Source: JACRGC01 sp041305345
Lineage (GTDB): Archaea > Micrarchaeota > Micrarchaeia > Norongarragalinales > SBBD01
Assembly: GCA_041305345.1 (NCBI GenBank)
Contig: JBFYLP010000005.1
Location: 186,001 to 250,000, forward strand
Reading direction: 5' to 3'
Length of the DNA stretch: 64,000 nucleotides
Shown: positions 8,198 through 16,310 of the stretch, piece after piece
Position numbering within the stretch: the first letter of the stretch is position 1
Layout of the letters: each line of letters begins with the position of its first letter
Notes under the pieces: model-generated
Seen by the model: only the letters and a program-made list of their open reading frames with translations
Database searches by the model: none
Told to the model about the DNA's origin: nothing
Program-made: the position numbers and the translations under genes

Positions 8198-8995
8198 TCA
8201 CCCGTAAAACGCATAACACCCATACCCAACGACCGAATCCCTGCCCCCCGCGGTATCGCCGGAATTGCGGTAATCAAGGAAACCTCCTTCCCATCCTTTC
8301 ATTTTTGCGATGTGCATAATGGTAAGTATTGGGCCTTTTCCGCACGCATCTCCTTGTGCGCTAAATTTTTTAATGTCGAGGGAAGGAACGGCCTCGTTAG
8401 CAATGCCATCGCGCCTAATTGCCGCCTCATAGGGAAGGTAATGGCTAAGATCCGAGCTTGCGATGATTAGAGTTGAGCTGTCAATTTCCGAAACCAGCGC
8501 ATTTGCCAGCTGCTCATGATTCACATCCCCAAGCAGCAGGGGATAAAGTTCAAACTTCCTCTTGATCGCCGTTTGCAAGAATGGAATTTGGACCTCAAGG
8601 CAATGCTCCGGTGCGTGCGCTTCGGGAATTATTGAAAACAAGTCCCTATGCTCAGATTTCACTTTCTTCATAACGCTTCCTGCTTTCACTTTCCCGAGGG
8701 GTGTTTCCCAATAATCAAATCCGCTTTCTGCTGCACCGGAAAATCCGGCGTAATGCGAAGGCCCAAGTAAGATTATTTTCTTGATTTCGGTTTGGTGCTT
8801 CGAAAGCAGCTTATAACCATAAGCGGCTATTGGGCCGGAATATACATAGCCCGCATGCGGCTCGACAAGAGCGTGCAATCTTCCATTGATTTTTACATCC
8901 TTTGCAGCTGAAATGAAGCCCTCGATCTGCCCCCTCAGCTCGGCCTTGCCTGCAGGGTAAAAGCTTCCGGCAACAGCTGCCTTTCTTACATTCAT
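8198..8995 (-). CDS. amrB: MEMO-family protein (AmmeMemoRadiSam system protein B)
   Basis: 265 aa from ATG at 8995, which overlaps the radical SAM gene's stop as ATGA. MEMO proteins share a fold with class III extradiol dioxygenases and bind a metal through His residues; candidates here are in PHAGY (about residue 48), GPSHYAG, EHCLEVQIPFL and SSDLSHY. A DACGKGP block near residue 215 is also typical. Human MEMO1 has been linked to iron and redox signalling; the prokaryotic role in this operon is unknown. Confidence 0.92.
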   Translation of the reverse strand: MNVRKAAVAGSFYPAGKAELRGQIEGFISAAKDVKINGRLHALVEPHAGYVYSGPIAAYGYKLLSKHQTEIKKIILLGPSHYAGFSGAAESGFDYWETPLGKVKAGSVMKKVKSEHRDLFSIIPEAHAPEHCLEVQIPFLQTAIKRKFELYPLLLGDVNHEQLANALVSEIDSSTLIIASSDLSHYLPYEAAIRRDGIANEAVPSLDIKKFSAQGDACGKGPILTIMHIAKMKGWEGGFLDYRNSGDTAGGRDSVVGYGCYAFYG

Positions 8996-10062
8996 TCCCA
9001 AATCCCCTTAACCAAGTACTTGCATTTTGGGCACTTCCCATCCTTCAAATAGTTTCCCTCGATTAAATAGCCATCCCTTGCAATCAACGATTCTTTGCAT
9101 TTTGGGCAATAGGTCGTTTCGTACTCCTTCGCATTGCGGATGTTGCCACAGTAAACGTTCTTCAAGCCCGCTTTCAGCCCAATTTCGCGAGCTCCAACCA
9201 AAGCACTTGATGGCGTTGCCGGTGCATCCTTGAATTGATAGTCCGGATGGTAAGCAGTCACGTGCCAGGGCATCTCCGGATCAATTGAAGCTAGCCAAGC
9301 GGCAGCTTCCTTAAGCTCCTTCTCATCATCGTTCCAACCAGGAATCAGCAATGTCGTAACCTCCACCCAGATCCCCTTCCTCTTTGCGTATGCGATCGAA
9401 TCCTTGATTGCCTCCCATTTGGGCACTTTGGAGAGCTGCAGGTAGAATTTTTCGTTGTATGCCTTCAGGTCGATGTTTACGGCATCGATCGAGCCCGCAA
9501 TCGCATCCCAGCACTCGTGCGATCCGTAGCCGTTTGTGACATATACTCCCTTGAGCCCCTTCCTTTTGGCGATTTTCATCACATCAAGCGCATACTCGGT
9601 GAAAATCGTGGGTTCGTTGTATGTGAAGGCGATTGATTTGCAGTTGTTTGACAAAGCCTCGGATACCGCTTCCTCTGGCGGTAATTTTCTGCACTTTTCC
9701 ACCAGTTTTTCAAAATGCTTTTTCCATTCCGTTTTCCGTTCAACCCTAAGATGCTGCGGCGCTTGTGAAATGTCCCAGTTCTGGCAAAACGAGCACGCGA
9801 AATTGCAGCCGAACGTGCCTATGGAATAGATCCCTGTTCCTGGAAGGAAGTGGTAAAGCGGCTTTTTCTCCACGGGGTCGACGCAAACTGAGCAGGGATG
9901 GGAATGGACGAGAAGCCTAAGATTGCCGTGCTCGCAAGCTCGTATCCCGCAAAAGCCTGCTTCCCCCTCGAATATCTTGCAGTAACGGCGGCAGGCAAGG
10001 CATTGGATTGCGTTTCCATCGATTTTTTTTGCGAGCATTTTCTCTTGCAAGTATTTCACCAC
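8992..10062 (-). CDS. amrS: AmmeMemoRadiSam radical SAM enzyme
   Basis: 356 aa. The radical SAM cluster motif CNFACSFC (CxxxCxxC) sits at about residues 85-92, in the TFGCNFACSFCQNWDIS context typical of this subfamily. An N-terminal CLACRRYC...GFCGIR set and a C-terminal pair of CxxC motifs (CPKC twice) probably bind zinc or a further cluster. The GTG at 10062 is the likely start, since the family normally begins about ten residues before the KIDG block; ATG at 10038 is an alternative. It overlaps the nitroreductase gene upstream and the MEMO gene downstream. Reaction unknown. Confidence 0.92.
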   Translation of the reverse strand: MVKYLQEKMLAKKIDGNAIQCLACRRYCKIFEGEAGFCGIRACEHGNLRLLVHSHPCSVCVDPVEKKPLYHFLPGTGIYSIGTFGCNFACSFCQNWDISQAPQHLRVERKTEWKKHFEKLVEKCRKLPPEEAVSEALSNNCKSIAFTYNEPTIFTEYALDVMKIAKRKGLKGVYVTNGYGSHECWDAIAGSIDAVNIDLKAYNEKFYLQLSKVPKWEAIKDSIAYAKRKGIWVEVTTLLIPGWNDDEKELKEAAAWLASIDPEMPWHVTAYHPDYQFKDAPATPSSALVGAREIGLKAGLKNVYCGNIRNAKEYETTYCPKCKESLIARDGYLIEGNYLKDGKCPKCKYLVKGIWE

Positions 10063-10550
10063 TTCTCGCGATGGATTTTCTTCTTGCTGAACTCCTTGTC
10101 TTGATGTGGCTCCACCTTAGCATTCGGGTAGCCGACCGGGATCAGATTGATGAGCGTGAAATGGCCCGGAATCCCAAGTATTTGCTTGACTTCCTCCTTC
10201 TGGTCGTCGCCCACGTTCTTCCAAACTGTCCCAAGGCCTATCTCTGCTGCTTGCAGGAACATGTTCTCGGACGCAGCTGAAAGGTCTTGGCAGACCCACC
10301 TTGATTTTGTGGTGTCGGAGACAGGGGCAATGACTACCGGCGCCTTGGCAACGAAAGGCTGCTGCAGGCATTGGGCCAATTTGTCCTTTGTTTCCTGTTT
10401 CCGTATCACAATGAATTCAACTGCGCCATTATGCTTTCCCGAAGGGGCGAACTGCCCCGCTTTGATTATTTCCACGATCGCTTTCTCCGGTACCTCCTTC
10501 TGCTGGAATTCGCGCACGGAGCGCCTGTTGCGTATTGCCTTAAGAACCAC
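10056..10550 (-). CDS. Nitroreductase-family flavoprotein
   Basis: 164 aa. The FMN-binding N-terminal motif RNRRSVREF and the APSGKHNGAVEFIVI block are clear, as is a GLGTVWKNVG segment near residue 107. It probably uses FMN and NAD(P)H to reduce a quinone, nitro-compound or other electrophile. The start is GTG at 10550, with a strong GGGAGGTGG site 6 bases upstream. The last 7 nt overlap the start of the radical SAM gene, which makes it the first gene of the AmmeMemoRadiSam operon. It may supply or consume electrons for that system, but this is inference. Confidence 0.87.
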   Translation of the reverse strand: MVLKAIRNRRSVREFQQKEVPEKAIVEIIKAGQFAPSGKHNGAVEFIVIRKQETKDKLAQCLQQPFVAKAPVVIAPVSDTTKSRWVCQDLSAASENMFLQAAEIGLGTVWKNVGDDQKEEVKQILGIPGHFTLINLIPVGYPNAKVEPHQDKEFSKKKIHREKW

Positions 10551-10638
10551 GTTTCCACCTCCCTATGTATATGAGCAAATTCAGTTAAATGCCTTCGGTT
10601 TTGGAAAGGCTTAAAGAGCCTTCAGCAGTAATCGATGA

Positions 10639-11268
10639 ATGGATTACCGCACTCTTCGGATCGACAATTGGAGGGACGTCGCAATTCAGGGAAGCAGCAG
10701 GTCCCCTAGGGTGTTCCTTTTCAGGCACGCGCAGACCTTTTACAACAGGGACAAATTCTTCACCGGCTGGAAGGACTCAAAATTGACAAGATTCGGTCTC
10801 GAGCAGGCAAATACCGTTGCAAACAAATTGAAAACTAAAAAATTCGAGGTCGCAATTCACACCCACCTCTCCCGTTCCATCGATACGCTTGATGCGGTCC
10901 TGAAGCACCATCCGGAATGCACGCACATCTTCAACGACGACCGGATGATCGAAAGGAGTTATGGGGATTTGAGCGGAAGCTCGCATAAAGAGTATGCCAG
11001 CAAGTACGGGGAGGAGAAATTGCAGATCCTCCGGAGGGATTACAACAATAAGCCGCCAAATGGGGAGAACATGCCGATGGTTGAGAAGCGGGTGTTTGGA
11101 TTCATGGATGAGCTGTTCCCGTGGATGAGGAAAAACAAGGTGAATGTCGCCATTTCTGCGCACGGAAATTCGATGCGGCCCTTCCGCAGGAGGATGGAGC
11201 GCCTCACTATTGGGCAGATGATGAAATTGGAGAACCCCTGGGATGATTATTTCGAGTACAAGATCTGA
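10639..11268 (+). CDS. Histidine phosphatase superfamily protein, phosphoglycerate-mutase-like
   Basis: 209 aa. The phosphohistidine motif RHAQTFYNRDKFFTGW (about residues 29-44), the acid catalyst block ERSYGDLSG and the second His in ISAHGNSMRPF match the 2,3-bisphosphoglycerate-dependent mutase group. It could be a mutase or a phosphatase of this superfamily. A short N-terminal extension of about 23 residues precedes the fold. A CTTAAAG element about 27 bp before the ATG suggests a leaderless start. It diverges from the nitroreductase operon. Confidence 0.85.
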   Translation: MDYRTLRIDNWRDVAIQGSSRSPRVFLFRHAQTFYNRDKFFTGWKDSKLTRFGLEQANTVANKLKTKKFEVAIHTHLSRSIDTLDAVLKHHPECTHIFNDDRMIERSYGDLSGSSHKEYASKYGEEKLQILRRDYNNKPPNGENMPMVEKRVFGFMDELFPWMRKNKVNVAISAHGNSMRPFRRRMERLTIGQMMKLENPWDDYFEYKI

Positions 11269-11380
11269 CCATATGGGCAGTTGCGCCAAACAAAGATGGA
11301 ATGCTCGATTTGGGCCCCTTAGGAACGCGTGCATTGCTACGAGTTTGACGGGAAGAGGAGGAAGAGGATTATCGTGAAAA

Positions 11381-12706
11381 TCATCGGGGAATGACCCGGG
11401 ATCGGCGTGCTGCCCCATCAACTGGCAAACGAATCGTGAAAGTTGCCCCTTTTCCACCGTTAAATTTCTTTCCGGCATTGTTCCGGGCATCTATTTTGCC
11501 GCCATGGTTCTGCACAAGGAGTTCAACTGTTTTTAGCCCAATGCCGCTTCCCGATCCGCCGGTATGGAAAAGCTCGAAGAGTTTTCGGCCTTTAAGCAGA
11601 TGTTCCGGTATCCCCGGGCCGTCATCCGATATTTGCATCTGCACCCAAGGCTTTCCTTTCATTTCCCGTTTTGATAGGTTTATCCGAAGAATGCTTGCAC
11701 CTGCCTTTTTTGCGTTATGGTGGATGTTTTGGACGATTTGGAACAGGTCCGTTGCGTTCATCCTTATTTTCGGGAGGTCGCCACTGGCGCTGATTTGGAA
11801 GAAGGAAGCTTCCAGGCTCAGGCGTTCCCTGATGCCGCGCAGTTCTGCGGCAAGGTTAATTTCGCTTGGCTCGGAAACCTGTTTTTTCCCATATGCATTT
11901 TCAAAGTTGTTGATGAGCAATTCGATGTTGCCGTGGGTTTTGAGCATTTCGTCAATGAATTCTCGCCGCTTTCCGGGCAAATTTTCTAGTGCTTCCATCG
12001 GCCCGCTAAGTTTCACCAGTTGGCGCGACAAGGTGGAGGGCATTATGCTTGCACCACTCGAACCACTCGTAACCAGACCCAGAGTACGCCGGATCCTATC
12101 GAGCTCCGACCGGATTTTTTCCGACGTCTCATTTGCACTAAGGCCGTATGGCCTTGTTTTATCGAGATTTTCCCGCATTGCATCCACTTTCGTAGCTATT
12201 GCCCCTGCCAAGGGCATGTCAAGTTTGCGGCTAGGCGCATTTTCAAGGGTCCTTTTAAGCTCAACATACGCATTCGATACTTTCTTTACGATCTCTGGCA
12301 GTTTTTTTTCCTTCTCGGCCTTCTGAAGGGCCAGGATGCGCTCGTGAAAAATGCCAAAATGGCTCCCGAGCCTCCTCACGAAAGGCGCGCCGTAAGGGGA
12401 AACCTCTGCAAAGAATTTATCGTCAGGATGGATGTTTTGCCTTTCGAGCATCTCTTTTTGCCGGGCGCTTCCCAAATGCTCCCTGAGAATATTCCTAACA
12501 TGCGCGAAATCCCTCAGGATGCGGCTAATCCGCTCATACTTCAAACCGACCTTTTTGGCTTCCCTGCTTTTCTCGAAAAAATAGCCGATCGTGCCAAAAC
12601 TGCTAAGGGTATTGTTTGCGTCGTGGTGGATGCTAATGGCAAGGGCGCCCCGTCGTGCGGCATCCTGGAGCTCGTCACGATCCTGCGCCCCCCCGAGTTC
12701 AACCAT
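11381..12706 (-). CDS. Histidine kinase with HATPase domain, no transmembrane segment seen
   Basis: 441 aa from ATG at 12706. The N-terminus has ISIHHDANNTLSSFG, a DHp-like phosphoacceptor signature; helical linkers fill residues about 50-260. The C-terminal ATPase has the N box (NIHHNAKKAGA), the G1 box (DDGPGIPE), the F region (LFELFHTGGSGSGIGL) and a GATFTIRLP end. No sensor domain or membrane helix is evident and no response regulator is adjacent, so it is an orphan, probably soluble, sensor kinase. A TTG at 12712 is a weaker start. Confidence 0.85.
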   Translation of the reverse strand: MVELGGAQDRDELQDAARRGALAISIHHDANNTLSSFGTIGYFFEKSREAKKVGLKYERISRILRDFAHVRNILREHLGSARQKEMLERQNIHPDDKFFAEVSPYGAPFVRRLGSHFGIFHERILALQKAEKEKKLPEIVKKVSNAYVELKRTLENAPSRKLDMPLAGAIATKVDAMRENLDKTRPYGLSANETSEKIRSELDRIRRTLGLVTSGSSGASIMPSTLSRQLVKLSGPMEALENLPGKRREFIDEMLKTHGNIELLINNFENAYGKKQVSEPSEINLAAELRGIRERLSLEASFFQISASGDLPKIRMNATDLFQIVQNIHHNAKKAGASILRINLSKREMKGKPWVQMQISDDGPGIPEHLLKGRKLFELFHTGGSGSGIGLKTVELLVQNHGGKIDARNNAGKKFNGGKGATFTIRLPVDGAARRSRVIPR

Positions 12707-12777
12707 GGCCAAAACATGGCCTGGGAAATTTATAAGCGCTTCGTCTCTGCAGCCGAAGGAAACTTTATTAGCTGGGG

Positions 12778-13614
12778 ATGCGATACCCTCATGTGAAAAA
12801 AAAGGTAGGAAGCACTGCGTATAAGGTAGCCGGAATCATAGGATGGCCCGTGAAAAAGGCTGCTCGCGCGCTTGTCTGGGCAGGCGCAAAGGCCCTGGAC
12901 GCAGCTATTCATGCAGTTTCCGAAAAGGCAGCAGCTGCCAGGAAGCCAAGGAAACCGGCGGCGTATTCGGGCTTTGTGACCCTTGGGACCGTCAGCGGCA
13001 ATCTTGGGCAATTTGAGGAGTACATCCTGAATTCAAAAAGCTCCGTTGGAATCATTTTGGGCGCAAGGGGAACGGGAAAGAGCGCGCTTGGAATGAGGAT
13101 ACTGGAGAATGTTCACGCGAAAACCAAAAGGAAAGTTGCAGCGATGGGTTTCCAAAATGAGAGCCTTCCACGATGGATAAAAGTGGTGGAAAGGACAGAT
13201 GAGATTGAGAATGGCTCGTTTGTTTTGGTGGATGAGGGCGGGATCGTATTTTCTGCCAGGAAGGCAATGAGCGATGCAAACAAGATCCTAAGCGAACTGC
13301 TGCTGATTTCAAGGCACAAGGACTTGAGCATTTTGTTCATCTCGCAGAACTCCGCGAATCTGGATGTGAACGCGATCAGGCAGGCGGATTATTTGCTTTT
13401 AAGGAAAAGCTCGCTTTTGCAGAAGGATTTCGAGAGGAAGAAAATCAAGGAGGTATATGAGGCGGCTAGGGGGCTGTTTGAGAAGCATTTGGATGAAAGG
13501 CAAAAAGTCACATATATTTATTCCGATGATTTCGAGGGCATGGTGTCGAATGTGCTGCCCTCGTTCTGGAGTGAGGAAGCAAGCAAGGCGTTTAGGAACC
13601 AAAAACCGAAATAG
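12778..13614 (+). CDS. Zot-like P-loop ATPase
   Basis: 278 aa. A basic, Ala-rich N-terminus (residues 1-60, with a possible amphipathic segment) precedes a P-loop domain: Walker A GARGTGKS at about residue 96, Walker B FVLVDEGG at about 145, and ISRHKDLSILFISQNSANLD, which resembles the sensor segment of zonular-occludens-toxin/filamentous-phage pI ATPases. In phages such proteins drive virion extrusion; in archaea the role is not known. It starts 72 bp from the divergent kinase gene and converges on two tiny membrane-protein genes. Family assignment is by motif pattern only. Confidence 0.7.
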   Translation: MRYPHVKKKVGSTAYKVAGIIGWPVKKAARALVWAGAKALDAAIHAVSEKAAAARKPRKPAAYSGFVTLGTVSGNLGQFEEYILNSKSSVGIILGARGTGKSALGMRILENVHAKTKRKVAAMGFQNESLPRWIKVVERTDEIENGSFVLVDEGGIVFSARKAMSDANKILSELLLISRHKDLSILFISQNSANLDVNAIRQADYLLLRKSSLLQKDFERKKIKEVYEAARGLFEKHLDERQKVTYIYSDDFEGMVSNVLPSFWSEEASKAFRNQKPK

Positions 13615-13617
13615 CAT

Positions 13618-13839
13618 TCAGTCGCCGTCATCATCCATCGTGCCGATGCGCTGGCGGGTTCCTTGTTGTTCGTCTGAAGCCGGGTTTAAGAGCCTCATCG
13701 CCGCAAGCGCAATGCCCCCGATGGCGAAGAAAGCGCCCATGTCCGTATTTTTCAGTATGAAAATTTCGATGAGGCCGGATATTATCAGGATTTCGCTAAT
13801 CATGGCGAGGTTGCCAAGGTACGTAACGATCACCTTCAT
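13618..13839 (-). CDS. Small two-helix membrane protein
   Basis: 73 aa from ATG at 13839, which overlaps the stop of the 53-aa gene upstream (ATGA). Two hydrophobic segments (about residues 7-27 and 34-47) are followed by a hydrophilic acidic tail ending DDDGD. No family recognised. Its 3' end is 3 nt from the stop of the convergent Zot-like ATPase gene. Small size and two helices recall phage/pilus-type structural or accessory membrane proteins, but no signal peptide or processing site is visible. Confidence 0.65.
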   Translation of the reverse strand: MKVIVTYLGNLAMISEILIISGLIEIFILKNTDMGAFFAIGGIALAAMRLLNPASDEQQGTRQRIGTMDDDGD

Positions 13840-13997
13840 CTGATGGGAATTAGGATCTCGCCTTTCCCTGCCATGATGGCAAGTCCGCTTACGACGCAAA
13901 AGATGCCGATTTCGAAGTGCCCGAATGCGACCAGCACCACCCCTCCCACGATGAGGAGGTCGTCAAGCGTGGAAAAAAAATTTATTATTTCGAGCAT
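13836..13997 (-). CDS. Very small membrane protein (53 aa)
   Basis: 53 aa from ATG at 13997 with a GGAGAG site 9 bases upstream. It reads MLEIINFFSTLDD, then two hydrophobic helices (about 14-28 and 30-46), and ends GEILIPIR. It overlaps the following 73-aa gene by 4 nt, so the two make a translationally coupled pair. Unknown function. A real gene is supported by the ribosome site, the coupling and the clean two-helix pattern. Confidence 0.6.
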   Translation of the reverse strand: MLEIINFFSTLDDLLIVGGVVLVAFGHFEIGIFCVVSGLAIMAGKGEILIPIR

Positions 13998-14060
13998 ATT
14001 AGCGCTCTCCTTTTCATTATTTGGAAAAATCGCGTGAAATTTGATCAGCCAAAAGGAAGT

Positions 14061-15410
14061 TCAACGCCGGTACCTGCCCCGATGGTGGCTAGGCCCGCCC
14101 GGCCGATGGCCCCCTCCTTCGCTTCGGTGCGAATGGCTAAATTTACCCCGGTCGTGGGGCCTACTGGAGCCGTGGCCTTGCCCGCCCCTTGAATGGGAAT
14201 AGCCCCTTCCCGGATGCTCCTCCCTGCCGCCATACCCGCCGTATGAAGGCCTCTTCCCAAAGCCGCGGTATTCCTCCGCTTCGGATAGCTGCGGAAGGTG
14301 AAGGCCCTCCACCTTCATTTCCGCGATGTCGCACCTTAGTGCAGTTGAAAATTGCCCGATGTTCCGCTTCTCCTCCACGTTGGTTACGAACGTGACCGCT
14401 TCCCCAAGCTTGCCCGCGCGTGCGGTCCTTCCGATGCGGTGCGCATAGACCATCGCATCCTCGGGCATGTTGAAATTCACGACGAGGCCAACATCATCCA
14501 CGTCGATCCCCCTAGCTGCGATGTCGGTTGCGACAAGTATGTTGGCGCGCTGCTGCCTAAAATCGTGCATAGACCTCTCGCGCCTTGCCTGCGTGAGGTT
14601 TCCGTGGAGGAGCGTCGCATTCAGCCCGTTCCTTTCGAGGGAATAGAAAAGGTTGTCCGCCCCCCGCTTTGTCCGGGTGAAGATGATTGTTGATTTGGGC
14701 TTTTTGGTGGTTAGCAGGTGCAGGAGTATTTGGAGCTTGTGCCTGGGATCTGACATCACATAATGCTGCGTTACCCCCTCGACGGTCACCTTGTCCGCGC
14801 TCACGTTTAGGATTTCTGGAGTGCGCATGTGCTGCTTTGCAAGGTTTATGATCTCATCTGGCATCGTTGCGGAGAAGAACACGGTCTGCCGCTTCTGGGG
14901 CACGTGTTGCAGTATTTTCTTGACATCATCAATGAAGCCCATATCGAGCATCCTATCTGCCTCGTCAAGGACGAGGAAATGCACATGGGAGAGGTCAATT
15001 GTCCTCCGCTCCAGATGGTCAAGGAGCCTTCCTGGCGTGCAAACAGCAATCTGTACTCCTCGCTGCAATTCCCGTATCTGGCGCGATATGTCCTCCCCTC
15101 CGTAAATGGAAACGACCGAATGCGGCGTATGCTTTCCAAGCTCGTAGAACTCCTGCTTCACCTGCAATGCAAGCTCCCTTGTTGGCTCAAGTATCAGTGC
15201 CTGGATCCGCTTCTCAGGATGCAGAAGCTGCAGTATCGGGATTGCAAACGCAGCGGTCTTGCCCGTTCCAGTTTTTGCCTGGCCAATTAGGTCCACTCCT
15301 TGGATCAGGAGGGGGATCGCCTTCTCCTGGATGTCTGTTGGCTTTTCGAACCCGAGCTCCTTCACGGCACGCGCTATGTTGGGATGCATACCTAATTTTG
15401 AAAACGGCAT
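14061..15410 (-). CDS. DEAD-box ATP-dependent RNA helicase
   Basis: 449 aa. Q motif (GFEKPTDIQ), motif I AKTGTGKT, Ia PTRELALQ, II VLDEADRM, III SAT, IV IIFTRTKRG, V ATDIAARGIDVD and VI HRIGRTARAGK are all present. After residue 370 the tail is rich in Gly, Arg, His, Tyr and Ser (RPSYGGYGGREEHPGRGYSHSRGG...), typical of cold-shock/RNA-remodelling helicases such as DeaD/RhlE and likely to bind RNA. ATG at 15410 has a GGTGT site. A TATA-like TTTTAAATAAC near 15485 would give a leader of about 45 nt. Confidence 0.95.
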   Translation of the reverse strand: MPFSKLGMHPNIARAVKELGFEKPTDIQEKAIPLLIQGVDLIGQAKTGTGKTAAFAIPILQLLHPEKRIQALILEPTRELALQVKQEFYELGKHTPHSVVSIYGGEDISRQIRELQRGVQIAVCTPGRLLDHLERRTIDLSHVHFLVLDEADRMLDMGFIDDVKKILQHVPQKRQTVFFSATMPDEIINLAKQHMRTPEILNVSADKVTVEGVTQHYVMSDPRHKLQILLHLLTTKKPKSTIIFTRTKRGADNLFYSLERNGLNATLLHGNLTQARRERSMHDFRQQRANILVATDIAARGIDVDDVGLVVNFNMPEDAMVYAHRIGRTARAGKLGEAVTFVTNVEEKRNIGQFSTALRCDIAEMKVEGLHLPQLSEAEEYRGFGKRPSYGGYGGREEHPGRGYSHSRGGQGHGSSRPHDRGKFSHSHRSEGGGHRPGGPSHHRGRYRR

Positions 15411-15576
15411 TGTAACACCTTTTGAAACTGGATCGCTTGTAATGAAGCAATAGTTGGGAAGAATTAGGTGGGGAAGTGTTATTTAAAATGCGCACTTTGG
15501 GGGGCGGGTTTGGTTTTTTTAAGCATACTTTGGGATCCGACGAATTTTGTGTGGCCGGCCAATCCGTACCCGCCTA

Positions 15577-15601
15577 AGGGGTTTTGCAAAAAAAAGCCCC
15601 T
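15577..15601 (-). terminator. Hairpin with T8 run after the AlkD-like gene
   Basis: AGGGG pairs with CCCCT, continued by A4/T4 pairs. On the minus strand the T8 run follows GGGGC directly after the TAG stop. This fits transcription termination at the end of the AlkD-like gene. Confidence 0.45.
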
Positions 15602-16310
15602 ACCCTAAAACTTCCTTCCTTAAATTGGGGGGGAACTTCTCCGTCGCATACATAAGAAGCGTGCGGCCCGCATCCTTATGTTCGAGCAGGAACCCAAGCA
15701 CCTCGCCCCGATGCACCTTGGCAGCCTCGCGGAGCATCCAGCCAGTGCCCTTCTGGACCATGTCGTCCTTCTCGTAAATGTTTTTTTTTGCAATTTCAAG
15801 CACTTCATCCAAAAACTTCCCATTCCTTGCCGGCAAAATCATCGTGACTGCCGAGGCGCGCTTCTTCCACCGATTTTCCGAGTCAGCCCATCCAATAAGC
15901 CTCCTTAGAAGTTTGGGGTGCTTTTCAACGCACGCGGCTACGGAATGGTTTCAAAGGTTGTCGCAGTTTGCCCAATTGTCCACGTATTTGTCGACCCACC
16001 TCTCGAAAATGAGGAAGGTGCCCTTGATAAATTCCTCCCGATGGCGGTAAATGAGATAGCCTGCGAGCATCTGTTCCTCCATCCACCCATCCTTCTGCAA
16101 TTGCTCAGCAAGGGAAAGGAGCTGGTTAAAATCGGCCTTCCCCTCCAACTCCTCATCCACCGACCGGGCGATTTTTTGGGCATCACTTTGCCTCACTCCG
16201 TAAGGATTGATCTTCTCCTTGAAGCAGCGCAGTTCCCCCTCGCGGTATTCCTTATCGATGTGCTTCCTTAGTTCCCTGCGGATTTTTGCAATCATTATTT
16301 CGGTTTTCAT
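15600..16310 (-). pseudogene. DNA alkylation repair (AlkD-like) gene with an in-frame TGA
   Basis: The reading frame runs from ATG at 16310 to TAG at 15600 without a shift, except for one TGA at 15951-15953. Read through, it gives 236 residues, the normal length of this HEAT-repeat alkylpurine glycosylase family. The TGA falls right after VDNWANCDNL, before NHSVAACVEKHPKLLRRL; from memory, relatives have a small residue, often Cys, near this point. The second half is intact (RASAVTMILPARNGKF, DDMVQKGTGWMLREAAK, YATEKFP). It is coupled by ATGA to the membrane-protein gene upstream. The likeliest reading is a nonsense mutation; recoding or a sequence error remain possible. Confidence 0.82.

Noticed and set aside
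11269..11380. Short GTG frame ending KRIIVKIIGE
   Set aside because: Only about 22 codons, no ribosome site or match; may be a relic, not supportable as a gene.
15951..15953. Selenocysteine at the in-frame TGA of the AlkD-like gene
   Set aside because: No SECIS-like stem or Sec machinery is visible in the window, and many genes here stop at TGA. Kept only as an alternative to nonsense mutation or error.
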